47,028 nt of DNA from Lingula anatina (GCF_001039355.2 NW_019773581.1:595094-642121); one strand, 5' to 3'. Shown: positions 10,716 to 21,412, numbered from the stretch's first letter. Notes: generated by a model not told the origin, from the letters alone. Numbers and translations are program-made.

Positions 10716-11324
10716 AAATTGTTTGCCAGTTCAGTTTCTTCTTCATAGTCTACAAGTGAAGCCATCTAGTTGTTTTTCATGGTCAATGCCATGGTGACAA
10801 ACTGGCACTCGATACTCAATGTTGGTCGATTTTATCTGTGGATTTTGTAATAATCATATTACTGCAGACCATAATTTTTTATTCTAATTTTTAATTATTT
10901 TTTTCTGAGTTGATTGCTGTACATTTGAGTTAGGAGAACGGGAGAATGGTGCAATTTGTGAGATAAGTGTTATTTTAAAATGAATACCATAATCATTCAT
11001 ATTTTTATATTATAAATGTAACAAATGCTTTCTCCACTTTGAAATTATACAAGCTTTAACTTATCATTGAAGATGCTGTTCCTCCACAAAGCACCAACAT
11101 GTGCAATATAATGAAATGACAACATTAAATGTCACATGGAAAATCACCAATGACATTTGGTGATAGAAGTATTAATAACATCAACTAATCTGTAATGTAT
11201 TGAACAACAAAATTAACTTTGTATAGACATATTTGTATATATACATTAAAACATTGTGTACAGATTTTCCTTTTTTTCCTGGTGTATTAATAGTATTTTT
11301 GTTATCTTTATTATTTTTATTCAG

Positions 11325-11413
11325 GCAATGGAGCACCTGTTGGAATATGGATTGGACAAAACACCAAAGATCTCCCACAAGACTTTTTAGTGCTTAGGCT
11401 ATATTTATTTTGA
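11325..11413 (+). CDS. Candidate terminal coding exon (unknown gene)
   Basis: A long T-rich tract ending TTATTTTTATTCAG (to 11324) is a good splice acceptor. The following frame reads NGAPVGIWIGQNTKDLPQ and continues to DFLVLRLYLF before TGA at 11411-11413. Behind it lie about 1 kb of non-coding DNA and two AATAAA signals (12428-12433, 12455-12460), as expected of a last exon with its 3' UTR. No family is recognised and upstream exons were not found. It lies inside the 5.4-kb inverted-repeat element, so it may belong to that element or to a host segment caught between the termini. A chance open frame cannot be excluded. Confidence 0.35.
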
Positions 11414-12427
11414 TTTTAAGAAATGTTGGTATGAATATGGAATTTAATTTTGTTAAAATAATAATAATGAGAATTAAGATATTTTGATTTACAAGTAAGA
11501 GTTGGATGTTACATTAAAAAAAACAAAAATGTAATTCTAAGAAAGATGTAATGTGCATTCTTATTTATTTTCAAGACATGCATTAATATTTATATTTATG
11601 GATTTAGTTGGCAAATTCATACAATTGCTTAAAAGTTTACTATGCCCAGAGAAAGCCTTTAAGGATCTCACAGTTTTTGACACTTAAAATTCCTGGACTC
11701 TTGACGCTTCCAAAATAGATGGGGTCATGTTTTCCCACCTGTCTGTCTGGAAATGTCACTGTGTTATACCTTTGGTTTGATGATTAATATAATGCTAATA
11801 ACTAATAGTATCTTTTTCTTGATTTTCAGTTGTTGCAGACAAAAGGCACTTCAAAATAATACCTATTGGGCATAAGAGCAGGTTAACTTTGTCATAATGC
11901 AACACTTGTGACAGTTTTTTTAATTGTACAAGTGCAAAAGGGAATTTTAACTGGCCCAGTGATTATAACTGTATTGCATGTCTTTATTTAATGCAGAAAT
12001 GATAATGGATCCAGTATAATTCTGTAAGAGGCTACTACTATCAAATCCTGGAAATTGTGTTACTATTATATACTGCCATACACTTATATCAAATATTATA
12101 TATGAAGAATATTGGTTCAAACTTTTGCATTAACTGTGGGGGTTCCATTACATCTTTTTATATGTTTGTATTATTACCCTTTGTATAAAGTGCAAATGGG
12201 ATGTTGCTGGTATATCTTTGAAAATGGTGTCTGGGTGATGGACTTGTTAAAAAGTCATGTGCACTAGCATCTGAATTAAGGGTATAATACTGTACTGTAT
12301 TTATGTCTTCATTTTTATATAATTGTGGGAAAAATTATTTTAAGATCTGAACAAAACTGTGCAAGTGAAGTGAAAGAGCCACTTAAGTTAAGCCATAGCC
12401 CTCTTAGTTAATTTTATGAGAAAAATT

Positions 12428-12460
12428 AATAAACTGGAATACAGTTAAATTTTTAATAAA
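12428..12460 (+). promoter_or_regulatory. Tandem AATAAA polyadenylation signals
   Basis: Two canonical hexamers, 12428-12433 and 12455-12460, downstream of the candidate terminal exon at 11325-11413. AATAAA is common by chance in DNA this AT-rich. Confidence 0.3.
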
Positions 12461-12894
12461 AAAAATAATAATTTTGGGTGGTTTGCAACATTTTTTCCAG
12501 TTCCAAATCGTAGGTCTCTTTATTACCTGCAGTACACACACCTAAGAGCCTGTTTGACCTTAAAATAAAGGGCAAAAGTCAAATCCAAGGGTATATTTGG
12601 AATCTCCACATGACTTTTGGTCAGACTTCTATAGTAAATTTTCCCATAATTCCTTCGGTTTAAGAGATATTTAGCATTGAATTTTCAAAAATTATGACAA
12701 GAGGCGCATTCAAATGAGTGTCACAAAAAACATGAGTATTGCCAGCATACATGCCGGTGGTACTAATAATTTAGAGTGTTTCCCCCATCTCTTAAGAGAT
12801 TATCAGAGGTTAATCATCTGTGAAGATTGAAGGTCACATATGGTTTAGTGGCAAGCACAGATTCCAGAATAATTGCAAGAACCACCATTATGGT

Positions 12895-13600
12895 GGTAAA
12901 ATAGAATTTGTTATATTTGTCTGAGTTGTTTACATTGTATTCAATGTAAAATATAAATCTAAAACTAAAACTACTTTTTCTGTGGGTGACATAGTAATGC
13001 TAAAAGTATTATAAGACTTATGTGAATAAATGTATTTTTGTTTTTTTGTTTTTTTTTTTGGGGGGGGGGAATACATTTATTTAGTTTTTGGTATTATTTG
13101 GTAACCAATGACATTGCATTGGAAAATAGAGTTTATTATATTTGTCTGAGTTGTTTACAATCGACCTAACTCCCTGGGGATTCACTCTAAATAGCTGTCA
13201 GCCGAGTGGGCACGAAAGTTAATTACCCCCTTACAGCTTGTAGTAGGCGGGACGGACATTTAAGCCAGATTATCTGACAGTAAATTAGTGAGACTCCCCA
13301 TTTTCTATTCGCGGTATCTTGTGATCACTCCGAGCGCAGCTGAGAATTAATTACAGCTTTGGAAGTAACTGGCTCGCGCTGCCAGTAATTACGCTGCGGG
13401 GTATTCAGGGCACAGACCATGATCACAAGATACCACGAATAGAAAACAGATTTTTAGAAAATAGATTTTACATGTGAACGATCCCTAAGACTTATGTGAA
13501 TAAATATATTTTTGGTTTTTTTGGGACTACACTTTTTTAGTTTTTGCTATTATTTGGTAACCACCAACATTGCTTAATAGTGGGCATGCATGTGCAAAAC
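12895..13600. repeat. Diverged direct duplication with an inserted hairpin element
   Basis: Segments around 12905-13110 and 13125-13580 share landmarks in the same order: TTATATTTGTCTGAGTTG, AAGACTTATGTGAATAAA and TATTATTTGGTAACCA. The second copy is split by about 300 bp of GC-richer DNA (about 13160-13470) that contains an inverted repeat at 13301-13327 and 13420-13446. Confidence 0.6.
13301..13446. repeat. 27-bp inverted repeat around a 92-bp centre
   Basis: TTTTCTATTCGCGGTATCTT and the following GTGATCA at 13301-13327 are repeated in inverted form at 13420-13446 with one mismatch. Probably part of a MITE-like insertion. Confidence 0.65.
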
Positions 13601-14884
13601 TCCCAACCCAATGTTTCACAGGTTTAAGCTCGGTGGATTATATATGTGCGGCTCAGTAAAACAGCACCCAGTGAACAAATTATTCACTTCTATAAACTAA
13701 GTTACAGGATTCCTAACAGGAAAAAACACCAAAACAAAATTGAATTAACAAAAAGGAGTGTGTAAACAAAAGAAAAATATTCATCTACAACAAATGTCTT
13801 TCATATCGAATCCCTGATTTTGATTAAGCATTTATTTTATACGTCCTAAGAGATTGCTAGGTACCTAGTACAAAAATGAGACAGAACTACATGTACATTT
13901 TAAAAGTAGTAAATAAAGCATCTGAGCATACCACTATATTTTTGCTTTGAACATTTTTCTTGGTAAGAATGGGTCAATTAAATTGTTAAAATCTACTTCG
14001 TTGGTGGGCAATAAATTAGCAGAATAACAGTTATATCTTTTTTGCTTCCTGAGCTAGCATCAAATATACAAATCGGTACCAAGAAACAATTAACAGGTTT
14101 ACCATTATAAACTATTTATGGGACAAATCAACCCACACTGTTCCCACTTTTCTCGACATAATGTTATTTTTTAAAAACATCAAAGGGGGGTCAGGACCCA
14201 ACACACACCTGGCCCTAAATCCACCACTGCATGTTATTCATTTGAAATCGATTAATAAAGTGTAATTAATCCATTTAATTTCATGTATCTTCAGATTATG
14301 TAAGTTCATAGATGTAACTGACAATTTCAACTACAAAAGAGTAAATTAACGGGGGAGAGGGGGAGGGGGTACTCATACTAATTCCCCTCACAACATCGTT
14401 AATTCCCAACTTGTAGCCTATACACTTGGTTAATGTAACATGTAGGCCTATATTATGATTGTGCGGATTGTTTTGCCCATTTATAAATAATACAATATAC
14501 ATTTTATAATATATATAATGATGTGGATTGTTTTGCCCATTAATATTATATGTGGAAACTAATATATTAAAATTAATTACGTGCATAGACACGTATGTAG
14601 GCATTGTGCCAGCTCAGTATGATGAGCCCTCCCCCCTTTCTCAGTTGCCAAAGTCAATACCCCAAAACATGTTATCTTTATCAAACATTCATTTTAAAAT
14701 AATCATGTGAAAATGCTTATAAATAAATAATAATGTTAATTTATAAATCTTCTCCTTCTAACTCTGTTTTAACTCATTTCAGTTATTCGGTTCTCATATT
14801 ACATGTGGGATTCTTTAAAACAACACACACACACACAAGATAACACCTAAACAAATTAAATTCAATGCTATTAACTGTAAGTTT
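13601..14884. other. Interior of the 5.4-kb element, no gene seen
   Basis: AT-rich DNA without a supported coding frame. At 14188-14230 'gggtcaggaccc' followed by 'aaatccaccactg' resembles one end of the CAGGGGCG...-type DNA transposon family also seen at 24717. No matching left end was found nearby. Confidence 0.4.
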
Positions 14885-15037
14885 ACCCCTACTTGTTGAG
14901 CCTAAAAGGGTCATACGTCTACATCATCATATTGTGAGTGGGAATACACCGTGTGGTATGAAAAATAACTACAGTAGTTATCACACAAACCGCTCTATTG
15001 GCAAAATTCCCTAGCCCATCTTATAATACGCTTACCT
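14885..15037 (-). repeat. Right terminal inverted repeat
   Basis: Reverse complement matches the left terminus, including TTTTTCATACCAC and CCCACTCACAA. Similarity is roughly 80 percent by eye, so the element is not newly inserted. Confidence 0.72.
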
Positions 15038-15945
15038 CGGTGAACGTTACTCCTGTCACTGTACATGTCAAAATTTATTCTGATCACTGTGTATGTCTGT
15101 ATTTTGACTGTGTTTGTTTTTATATATTTTGATTACTGTGCATGTTTGTGTTGTCACTGTTTGTGTTTGTATTTATTATGAGCACTATGTATGTCAGTTT
15201 TGTCACTCTATTTGTTTGTAATATTTACTATAACTCTTGCATGATTGTGTTGTCACTGTATTCCTGTGTGTTTATCTTATGTATCTCTGTGTCTGTTTAT
15301 ATTCTGTTTGCTGTGTCTATTCTGTATTGTTACTGAATGTGTTTTTACATATTGTGATGACTGTGTATGGCTATGTTTTCTCTCTAAATTTTTTCTTGTG
15401 TTCATTGTCATTAGGATGCACTTTACTACTGTCACCTTATGTGATAATATTTATTTCGAGCACTGTGTATGTTTGTGTTATTACTGTTTTTGTCTGCATA
15501 TAATTCTGATCACTGTTTAAGTCTGTTTGTCTTTCTATTTGTTTATAAATATTATTATTACTGTGCATGTTTGTTTTGTTGGTATTTGCATTTGTATTTT
15601 TTGTCATCATTGCATGTGCTTGTGTTGTTACTGTTGGTGTTTGTATTTATTATGAGCACTGTGTATGTTAGTTTTGTCACTCTGTTTGTTTATAATCATT
15701 ACTATTACTCTGCATGATAATGTTGTTCACTATATGTCTATGTGTCTGTTTATATTCTGTTTGCTGTGTCGATTTTGTATTGTTACTGAATGTGTTTGTA
15801 TATATTGTGATGACTGTGAACGGCTATGTTTTTTACTCTTTTTACTTGTGTTCATTATCGTTACGGTGCACGTTACTGTTGTCACTGTACATTTCAAAAT
15901 TTATTCTGATCACTGTGTATGTCACAGTTTTTTCTATATTGCAGA
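15038..15945 (-). repeat. Satellite A, block 6 (inverted)
   Basis: Continues block 5 across the 5.4-kb insertion in the same inverted sense and phase (GGTGAACGTTACT and then TGTCACTGTACATGT). The right edge is at about 15945, where unrelated sequence begins. No CAACGTTG module is present at this edge. Confidence 0.88.
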
Positions 15946-16574
15946 CTGATAAATGAAAATAAGGATTAAAATCATGTTTTAATAACTTCTGATAATCTAT
16001 TCCATGTCATTGTGACATCAGTTCATTAATTGAATTCGCTCTTGAAGCAATTAAAAATACATTGCCTATTTTAAGTCATACGACAACCATTGAAAAACGA
16101 TATTTTGGATCTCCATATTTCCCAAATTATCGTCTTTAAAAGAGTTTCATGCCCCACAAAGGTCCCTAATATCAGTGTGTAGTCACAGCAACAGTCGCTG
16201 TTATGCCTGACCTCATCTCCCTGCTACCAGAGCTTTCAAGCAGCAAGGCATACTTTAGGATAGGTTTTTGAAATTCAATCTGGAATAAAATTCCAGGCAA
16301 CGGTTTAAACTTGTCCAATTTGGTTCCGTTTTGTTTTAGGACATGCAGACCATTGATTCGGCGACTAATGACCTACCCCCATATTGTCTATGTGGTTCAA
16401 ATATGGCGATTTTGATGACCAAGGTAGCTGTTCATTCCCTTGGTTCTGTAAGTTATCTGCTATTGAAAGTGCTCTGTGTGAACCGGCAATCTGATCGTGC
16501 AACCTAAATCTGTTCCTAAGGTGCCCCTATCAAATGATAATCAAGTGGTTCCCAGATTATTCCTTTATGTGATC
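15946..16574. other. Unassigned sequence right of satellite block 6
   Basis: No repeat family or supported coding frame was recognised. Composition becomes GC-richer after about 16140 and merges into the degenerate coding island at 16575-17152. Confidence 0.35.
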
Positions 16575-17152
16575 TGGTTTTCATTGATGACTTCCATTGG
16601 TGTTTTGGCACCAATGTGGTATCCACTCCAAATATTGACACTGCCAATGACCCAAGTCACTTCAGAAGTGGCACACGCCTTGTCGTAGGCCTCTGTAAAC
16701 TCTGTTTTGACCACTTTAGCGGTACAGGTGAAATCTGACCTCAATAAAGAAAACCACGCGGTTTCAATGTTCTACCCAGAAAATGTCATGGTCCCCAAAT
16801 CATTAGAGAAACAGACTACGCTGTTTTGCTGTTTACAGTGACTTCCCCAGAGGTGGCCTGGTATTCTAACCTGCTAAAACCAGTTTGGTGTTCGCTAAGA
16901 GCCTTGAAAAATGCGTTTTGGTGACAATTTGCCCCTCATTCAAAACGGACTGGGTGGTTTGGGTTTAATTGCAGCAGCATATCCTGAAGGACATTGAGTC
17001 CTATACCCTGGTGGTAAGATAACGATACATTGGGCGAGGTCTCTGTGTGAGTATATAAGTCTGGGCATTACTCTATGAAACTGTGCAGACCGTTCCATTT
17101 GGCGCAATAATCCGTCTAGCAATTGTCTGTCTTTTTCGTGCCATTCTGGCAA
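16575..17152 (-). pseudogene. Degenerate coding relic of unknown family
   Basis: A GC-richer island (around 45 percent by eye against roughly 33 percent around it) in which minus-strand frames read like real protein but are broken. From about 17152 the reading is EWHEKDRQLLDGLLRQMERS and on. At about 16920-16810 it is NAFFKALSEHQTGFSRLEYQ then ATSGEVTVNSKTA-stop. At about 16880-16590 it is NDLGTMTFSG-stop-NIETAWFSLL, then TAKVVKTEFTEAYDKACATS and SVNIWSGYHIGAKTPMEVIN, before another stop. The pieces lie in succession but in different frames, so at least two frameshifts and two stops separate them. I do not recognise the family. It could be a mobile-element or integrated-virus structural gene, or a dead host gene. 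Confidence 0.45.
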
Positions 17153-17562
17153 AGCTTAACAATTTTGTAAAACACTGCTAATTTCACTTTACACATTGCA
17201 AAACCAACCGCTTGCATGCAAAATTTTAAATTCTTCTATACAGTAGTTGCTGACATATGGATACTTTTTTGACAGAACCATGCTTCGCCAAAGCCAAGCT
17301 TTGACCAGCCCAAAGGAGCACTACCCAATTAAATCACTGCATATTACATAATGCAGCAGTGCAACAGACTTGATAATCAGTTAATTGGTAGCGACACACC
17401 TGACTTCACACTTCTCCAGTCAGATATCTTATATGAGATCTGAGTTTTTTGATAAAGAATGCATTTTACCTACGTAAAACTGAAATATTCCATATTAAAT
17501 GTCAAGTCTGTATATGTAGGGTATATGTGTATGGCCTTTAAGTTAGGATTTCCAATGTTCAG
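17153..17562. other. Non-coding, no gene seen
   Basis: AT-rich sequence between the coding relic and a (TA)n run, with no recognisable element. Confidence 0.4.
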
Positions 17563-17740
17563 TTATATATATATATATATATATATATAAAATCGAGGAT
17601 ACGAATAAATTAGTCTTTTCTCTCCATTTTAATAAAAAATACCCTATGGCCGTTTCGGCCCTGAGGCCTCGCCCTTAGGTAGATCAACCGCATAATAAAT
17701 GGTAGAGCACTTTTTCATAGTGTATTGTCTTTATTCTCCA

Positions 17741-17784
<44 letters not shown>
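17563..17784 (-). mobile_element. (TA)n-bounded segment with a Penelope-like end motif
   Basis: Two (TA)n runs (17563-17590 and 17742-17784) enclose about 150 bp. On the minus strand this carries AAGGGCGAGGCCTCAGGGCC followed by GAAACGGCC. Sequences of the pattern 'gaggcc...GCCGAAAC' are frequent near the ends of Penelope-like elements, which often carry hammerhead-like motifs. The canonical CTGANGA of a hammerhead core is not intact here. The assignment is tentative. Confidence 0.3.
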
Positions 17785-17788
<4 letters not shown>

Positions 17789-18160
17789 AAGTCACGGTCA
17801 CCTCAACCTATCTATAACAAAATAATAACAAAAGGGTTTTAAAGTAAAAGTGACAGTTGTTTTGTGTCTTTAGTGAACTAGTGAATTTTATTAACTTGTT
17901 ATTCAGAAATACATTCCAATAAACTAAATTCCTTGCAAGGTCAGCTAACACTAGGATGAATAAGTTGCTGTAAATGTGATGGAGTGATATAAAGTTGACA
18001 GTTCTTGGTAACCTATTATAGATAGACAGGTTGAGGTGACTGTGACTTTGTTGTGATAGATACAATACCAGTCGCTGAGCTGTACGTGAAATATTACGAG
18101 TGTATTGGCTAGTAATTTTCACGTACAGCTTGGCGATGAGTGTTGTATCTGGCTTAAACC
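17785..18160. repeat. Nested inverted repeats (foldback segment)
   Basis: Two inverted pairs. GTCACGGTCACCTCAACC at about 17790-17821 is inverted at about 18014-18048 (GGTTGAGGTGACTGTGAC). GATACAATACCAGTCGCTGA and then GCTGTACGTGAAA at about 18057-18092 is inverted at about 18116-18150. The second pair forms a short-loop hairpin. No coding potential. Confidence 0.65.
17820..17940 (+). repeat. Dispersed repeat, copy 1
   Basis: About 115 bp beginning TTTTAAAGTAAAAGT and including TGTGTCTTTAGTGAACTAGT and CTTGTTATTCAGAAATACAT. A same-strand copy with few differences lies at 21295-21412. Confidence 0.8.
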
Positions 18161-18284
18161 ACAGCCTCTGATTTGCTACTACACTAGTAGTGCAACAGAC
18201 CATGGAATGCACTCGTACATCACGTGCTTGTATGTCGAATACAGCACGGTCAAGTCTTTTGTTCTACTCGCTAGCTGTGGATTA

Positions 18285-18341
18285 AGTATATATATATATA
18301 GTTATAGTTATCTGTTAATATATATACACAATAAACAGGTC

Positions 18342-18370
<29 letters not shown>
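18285..18370. repeat. (TA)n microsatellites
   Basis: Runs at 18285-18301 and 18342-18370. Confidence 0.9.
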
Positions 18371-18372
<2 letters not shown>

Positions 18373-18609
18373 TCTAAACCTAGGAAATTTTAACATACAT
18401 TTATACCCTACATATATTTAGCCATCAAACATGTACTACTGCTACACACATCCAGGCTAAAAGGGTGTACCATGCTTAGGTGCAAAACATGCTTAGGAGC
18501 TAAATGCGTTGAAAAATCAGACAAAGCAGGCACTTGGATGTTTTTACAGTGTACGTTATAATTGTGTACCTGTGTTTTGTACCAAAAATAAAAACATTTC
18601 AGGTCATTT

Positions 18610-18910
18610 TAATGTCTTTTCATGCAAGAATGTTGTCCAACAACTGGGTTTGATACATTGTTATCTGACGTTGATCTAATTTTCAAATCCAATGTTAATC
18701 CAACATCTTGTCAACGTTGAAGCTCAACATTGTTTCAACGTTGAAACAACAAAATTTCCTGCTGGGTGGGGTTGATATAACATTGTTTTCTGACGTTGAT
18801 ACAACATTGTTATCTGCGGTTGACACAATTTTCAAATCCAATGTTTATCCAATGTCTTCTCGACGTTATGGTTCAACGTTGTTTCAATGTTAAAACAACA
18901 TAATTTGGGA
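18610..18910. repeat. CAACGTTG palindrome module, left arm of the foldback satellite element
   Basis: Many CAACGTTG, AACATTGTTTCAACGTTG and GACGTTGAT words, arranged as a roughly 149-bp tandem duplication (from about 18661 and about 18810, each with TTTTCAAATCCAATGTT). It ends 'atttgggaaag', directly abutting satellite A at the same phase as the module at 5160-5541. Confidence 0.78.
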
Positions 18911-20220
18911 AAGTAAACAGAATATAAACAGACACATAGACATACAGTGACAACACCATCATGCAGAGTAATAATAATGATTAAAAACAAATAGAGTGAC
19001 AAAATTGACATACATAGTGCTCACAATAAATACAAACACGAGCAGTAACATCACCAACAAACACAGTAATCAAAATAAATACAAACAAACACAATCACTA
19101 AACAGACATACGCAGTAATTAGGAAAAAAATTCACATGTACAGTGACTACAGTAACATTTACCGTAATAAAAATGAACACAAGGAAAAAGAGTGAAATGA
19201 AGTCATACACAGTCATCACAATATATACAAACACATTCAGTAACAATACACAATAAACACATAGACACAGCAAATACCATATAAACAGACACATAGACAT
19301 ACAGTGACAACACCATCATGCAGAGTAATAGTTATGATTACAAACAAACAGAGTAACAAAACTGATATACACAGTGCTCACAATAAATACAAACATCAAC
19401 AGTAACTACACCAACAAACAGTAATCAAAATAAATACAAAGAAACACAGTCACAATACAGACATACACAGTGATCAGAATAAATGTTGACATGTACAGAG
19501 ACAACAGTAACGTTCACCCTAATGACAATGAACACAAGAAAAAAGGAAGAAAACATACCCATACACAGTCATCACAATATGTACAAACACATTCAGTAAC
19601 AATACAGAATAGACGCAGCAAACAGAATATGACAAACTGACATACACAGTGCTCACAATAAATACAAACACTCACAGTTAAAACACAAACATACATAGTG
19701 AACACAAAAAATAGAAACGCAAACACTGACAAAACAAACATGCACAGTAATAATAATGATTATAAACAAATAGAAGGACAAACAATTAAACATTGATCAG
19801 AATTATATGCAGACAAAAACAGTAGCAACACAAACATACATAGTGCTCAAAATAAATATTATCATATAAGGTGACAATAGTAAAGTGCACCCTAATGACA
19901 ATGAACACAAGAAAAGAGATAGAAAACATAGCCATACACAGTCATCACAATATGTAAAAACACATTCAGTAACAATACAGAATAGACATAGCAAACAGAA
20001 TATGACAGTGACAGTGACAACGCCAACATGCACAGTTCAAATAATGACTAGAAATAAATAACCTGACAAAACTGACATCCACATCGCTGACAACAAATAC
20101 AAACACAAACAGTGCCAACACTAAAATGCACAGTAATCAAAATGACCACAAACAAATAGAGTAACAAAACTGACGTACCCAGCGCTCACAATAAATACAA
20201 ACAAGTAGATTAACAAAGAT
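18911..20220 (+). repeat. Satellite A, block 7 (plus sense)
   Basis: Plus-sense compound unit starting at 'taaacagaatataaacag'. It ends at a head-to-head switch around 20220 ('acaaagatctgcc'). Confidence 0.88.
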
Positions 20221-21110
20221 CTGCCTTATGGTGTTGTCACTGTATGTACATGTGTCTGTTTATATTCTGTTTGTTTGTCAGTGTTTGGGTTGGGTTTTTT
20301 TTTTGTGATCACAGTGTATGTTTGTGTTGTTACTGTTGGTGTTTGTATTTATTGTGAGCACTATGTATGTCTGTTTTGTTACTCTATTTGTTTGTGATCT
20401 ATTTGTTTGTCATTGAATTTGTTTGTATATATATACTGTGATCACTGTGTATAACTGTGTAATTACCTGATTAATTTGTGTTCATTCTTTTTACTGTGCA
20501 TGGTTGTGTTGTAACAGTACATGTCAAAATTTATTCTGATCACTGTGTATGTCTGTATGGTGTCTGTGTTTGTTTGTAGTCATTTTGATTATTGTGCACG
20601 TTACTATTATCACTGTGCATGTTAATATTTATTTTGATTACTGTTTATGTCAGTTTGTCACTCTATTTGTTTTAAATCATTACTATTACTCTGCATGATA
20701 ATGTTGTTCACTATATGTCTATGTGTCTGTTTATATTCTGTTTGCTGTGTCGATTTTGTATTGTTACTGAATGTGTTTGTACATATTGTGATGACTGTGA
20801 ACGGCTATGTTTTTTACTCTTTTTACTTGTTTTCATTATCATTACGGTGAACATTACTGTTGTCACTGTACATGTGAATTTCTTTCTACTGTGTATGTCT
20901 GTATTGTGACCGTGTTTGTTTGTATATATTTTGATTACTGTTTGTTGGTGTTGTTACTGTTCGTGTTTGTATTTATTGTGAGCACTATGTACGTCAGTTT
21001 TGTCACTCTATTTGTTTTTATTCATTATTATTACTCTGCATGATGGTGTTGTCACTGTATGTCTATTTGTCTGTTTATATTCTGTTTGCTGTGTTTATTC
21101 TGTATTGTAA
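20221..21110 (-). repeat. Satellite A, block 8 (inverted)
   Basis: Reverse-complement satellite following block 7 directly. It ends TGTTTGCTGTGTTTATTCTG just before the right palindrome module. Blocks 7 and 8 could pair over most of their length, although the array is degenerate. Confidence 0.88.
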
Positions 21111-21240
21111 CCTCCGGCAAGCAATTTTACGTAAAATCAACGTTGATCCAGCCACGTCAAAACACCGTCATAATGTGACGTTGACTCAACGTTGTATTTT
21201 GTTCATTGACACAACCTTGCAGACATGGATTGTAATTTAA
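21111..21240. repeat. CAACGTTG module, right arm of the foldback satellite element
   Basis: Contains ATCAACGTTGATCCAG and TGACGTTGACTCAACGTTG. It closes the array that opened with the left module at 18610-18910. It is shorter than the left arm, and no precise terminal inverted repeat was aligned by eye. Confidence 0.6.
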
Positions 21241-21294
21241 AATATTAATTGTTGAAAACGTGACACTCTGTTTATCAATTCTGTAACTAACTTT

Positions 21295-21412
21295 ATCAAA
21301 ATAATAAAAAAGGTGTTTTAAAGTAAAAGTCACAGTTGTTTTGTGTCTTTAGTGAACTAGTGAATTTTCTTAACTTGTTATTCAGAAATACATTCAAATA
21401 AACTGAATTTTA
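21295..21412 (+). repeat. Dispersed repeat, copy 2
   Basis: Same-strand relative of 17820-17940. Confidence 0.8.

Larger units (their letters stand above)
9634..15037. mobile_element. 5.4-kb terminal-inverted-repeat element in satellite A
   Basis: Termini of about 150 bp are inverted copies (9634-9785 and 14885-15037), both containing ATAAGATGGGCTAGGG, TTTTGCCAATAGAG, TTTTTCATACCAC and TATTCCCACTCACAA. The left terminus reads AGTTAGTGTG and the right end CGCTTACCT, so both tips begin 5'-AG. It is flanked by GGTGAAC (9627-9633 and 15039-15045), a 7-bp target duplication, or 8 bp with one mismatch. The flanking satellite word is otherwise continuous. No transposase is recognisable inside, so the copy is non-autonomous or decayed, and the superfamily is unassigned. 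The interior contains a truncated LINE, another LINE remnant and a candidate terminal exon. Confidence 0.72.

Noticed and set aside
17640-17700. Intact hammerhead ribozyme
   Set aside because: GAAAC is present but the CTGANGA core is not, so only a tentative element-end motif is reported.
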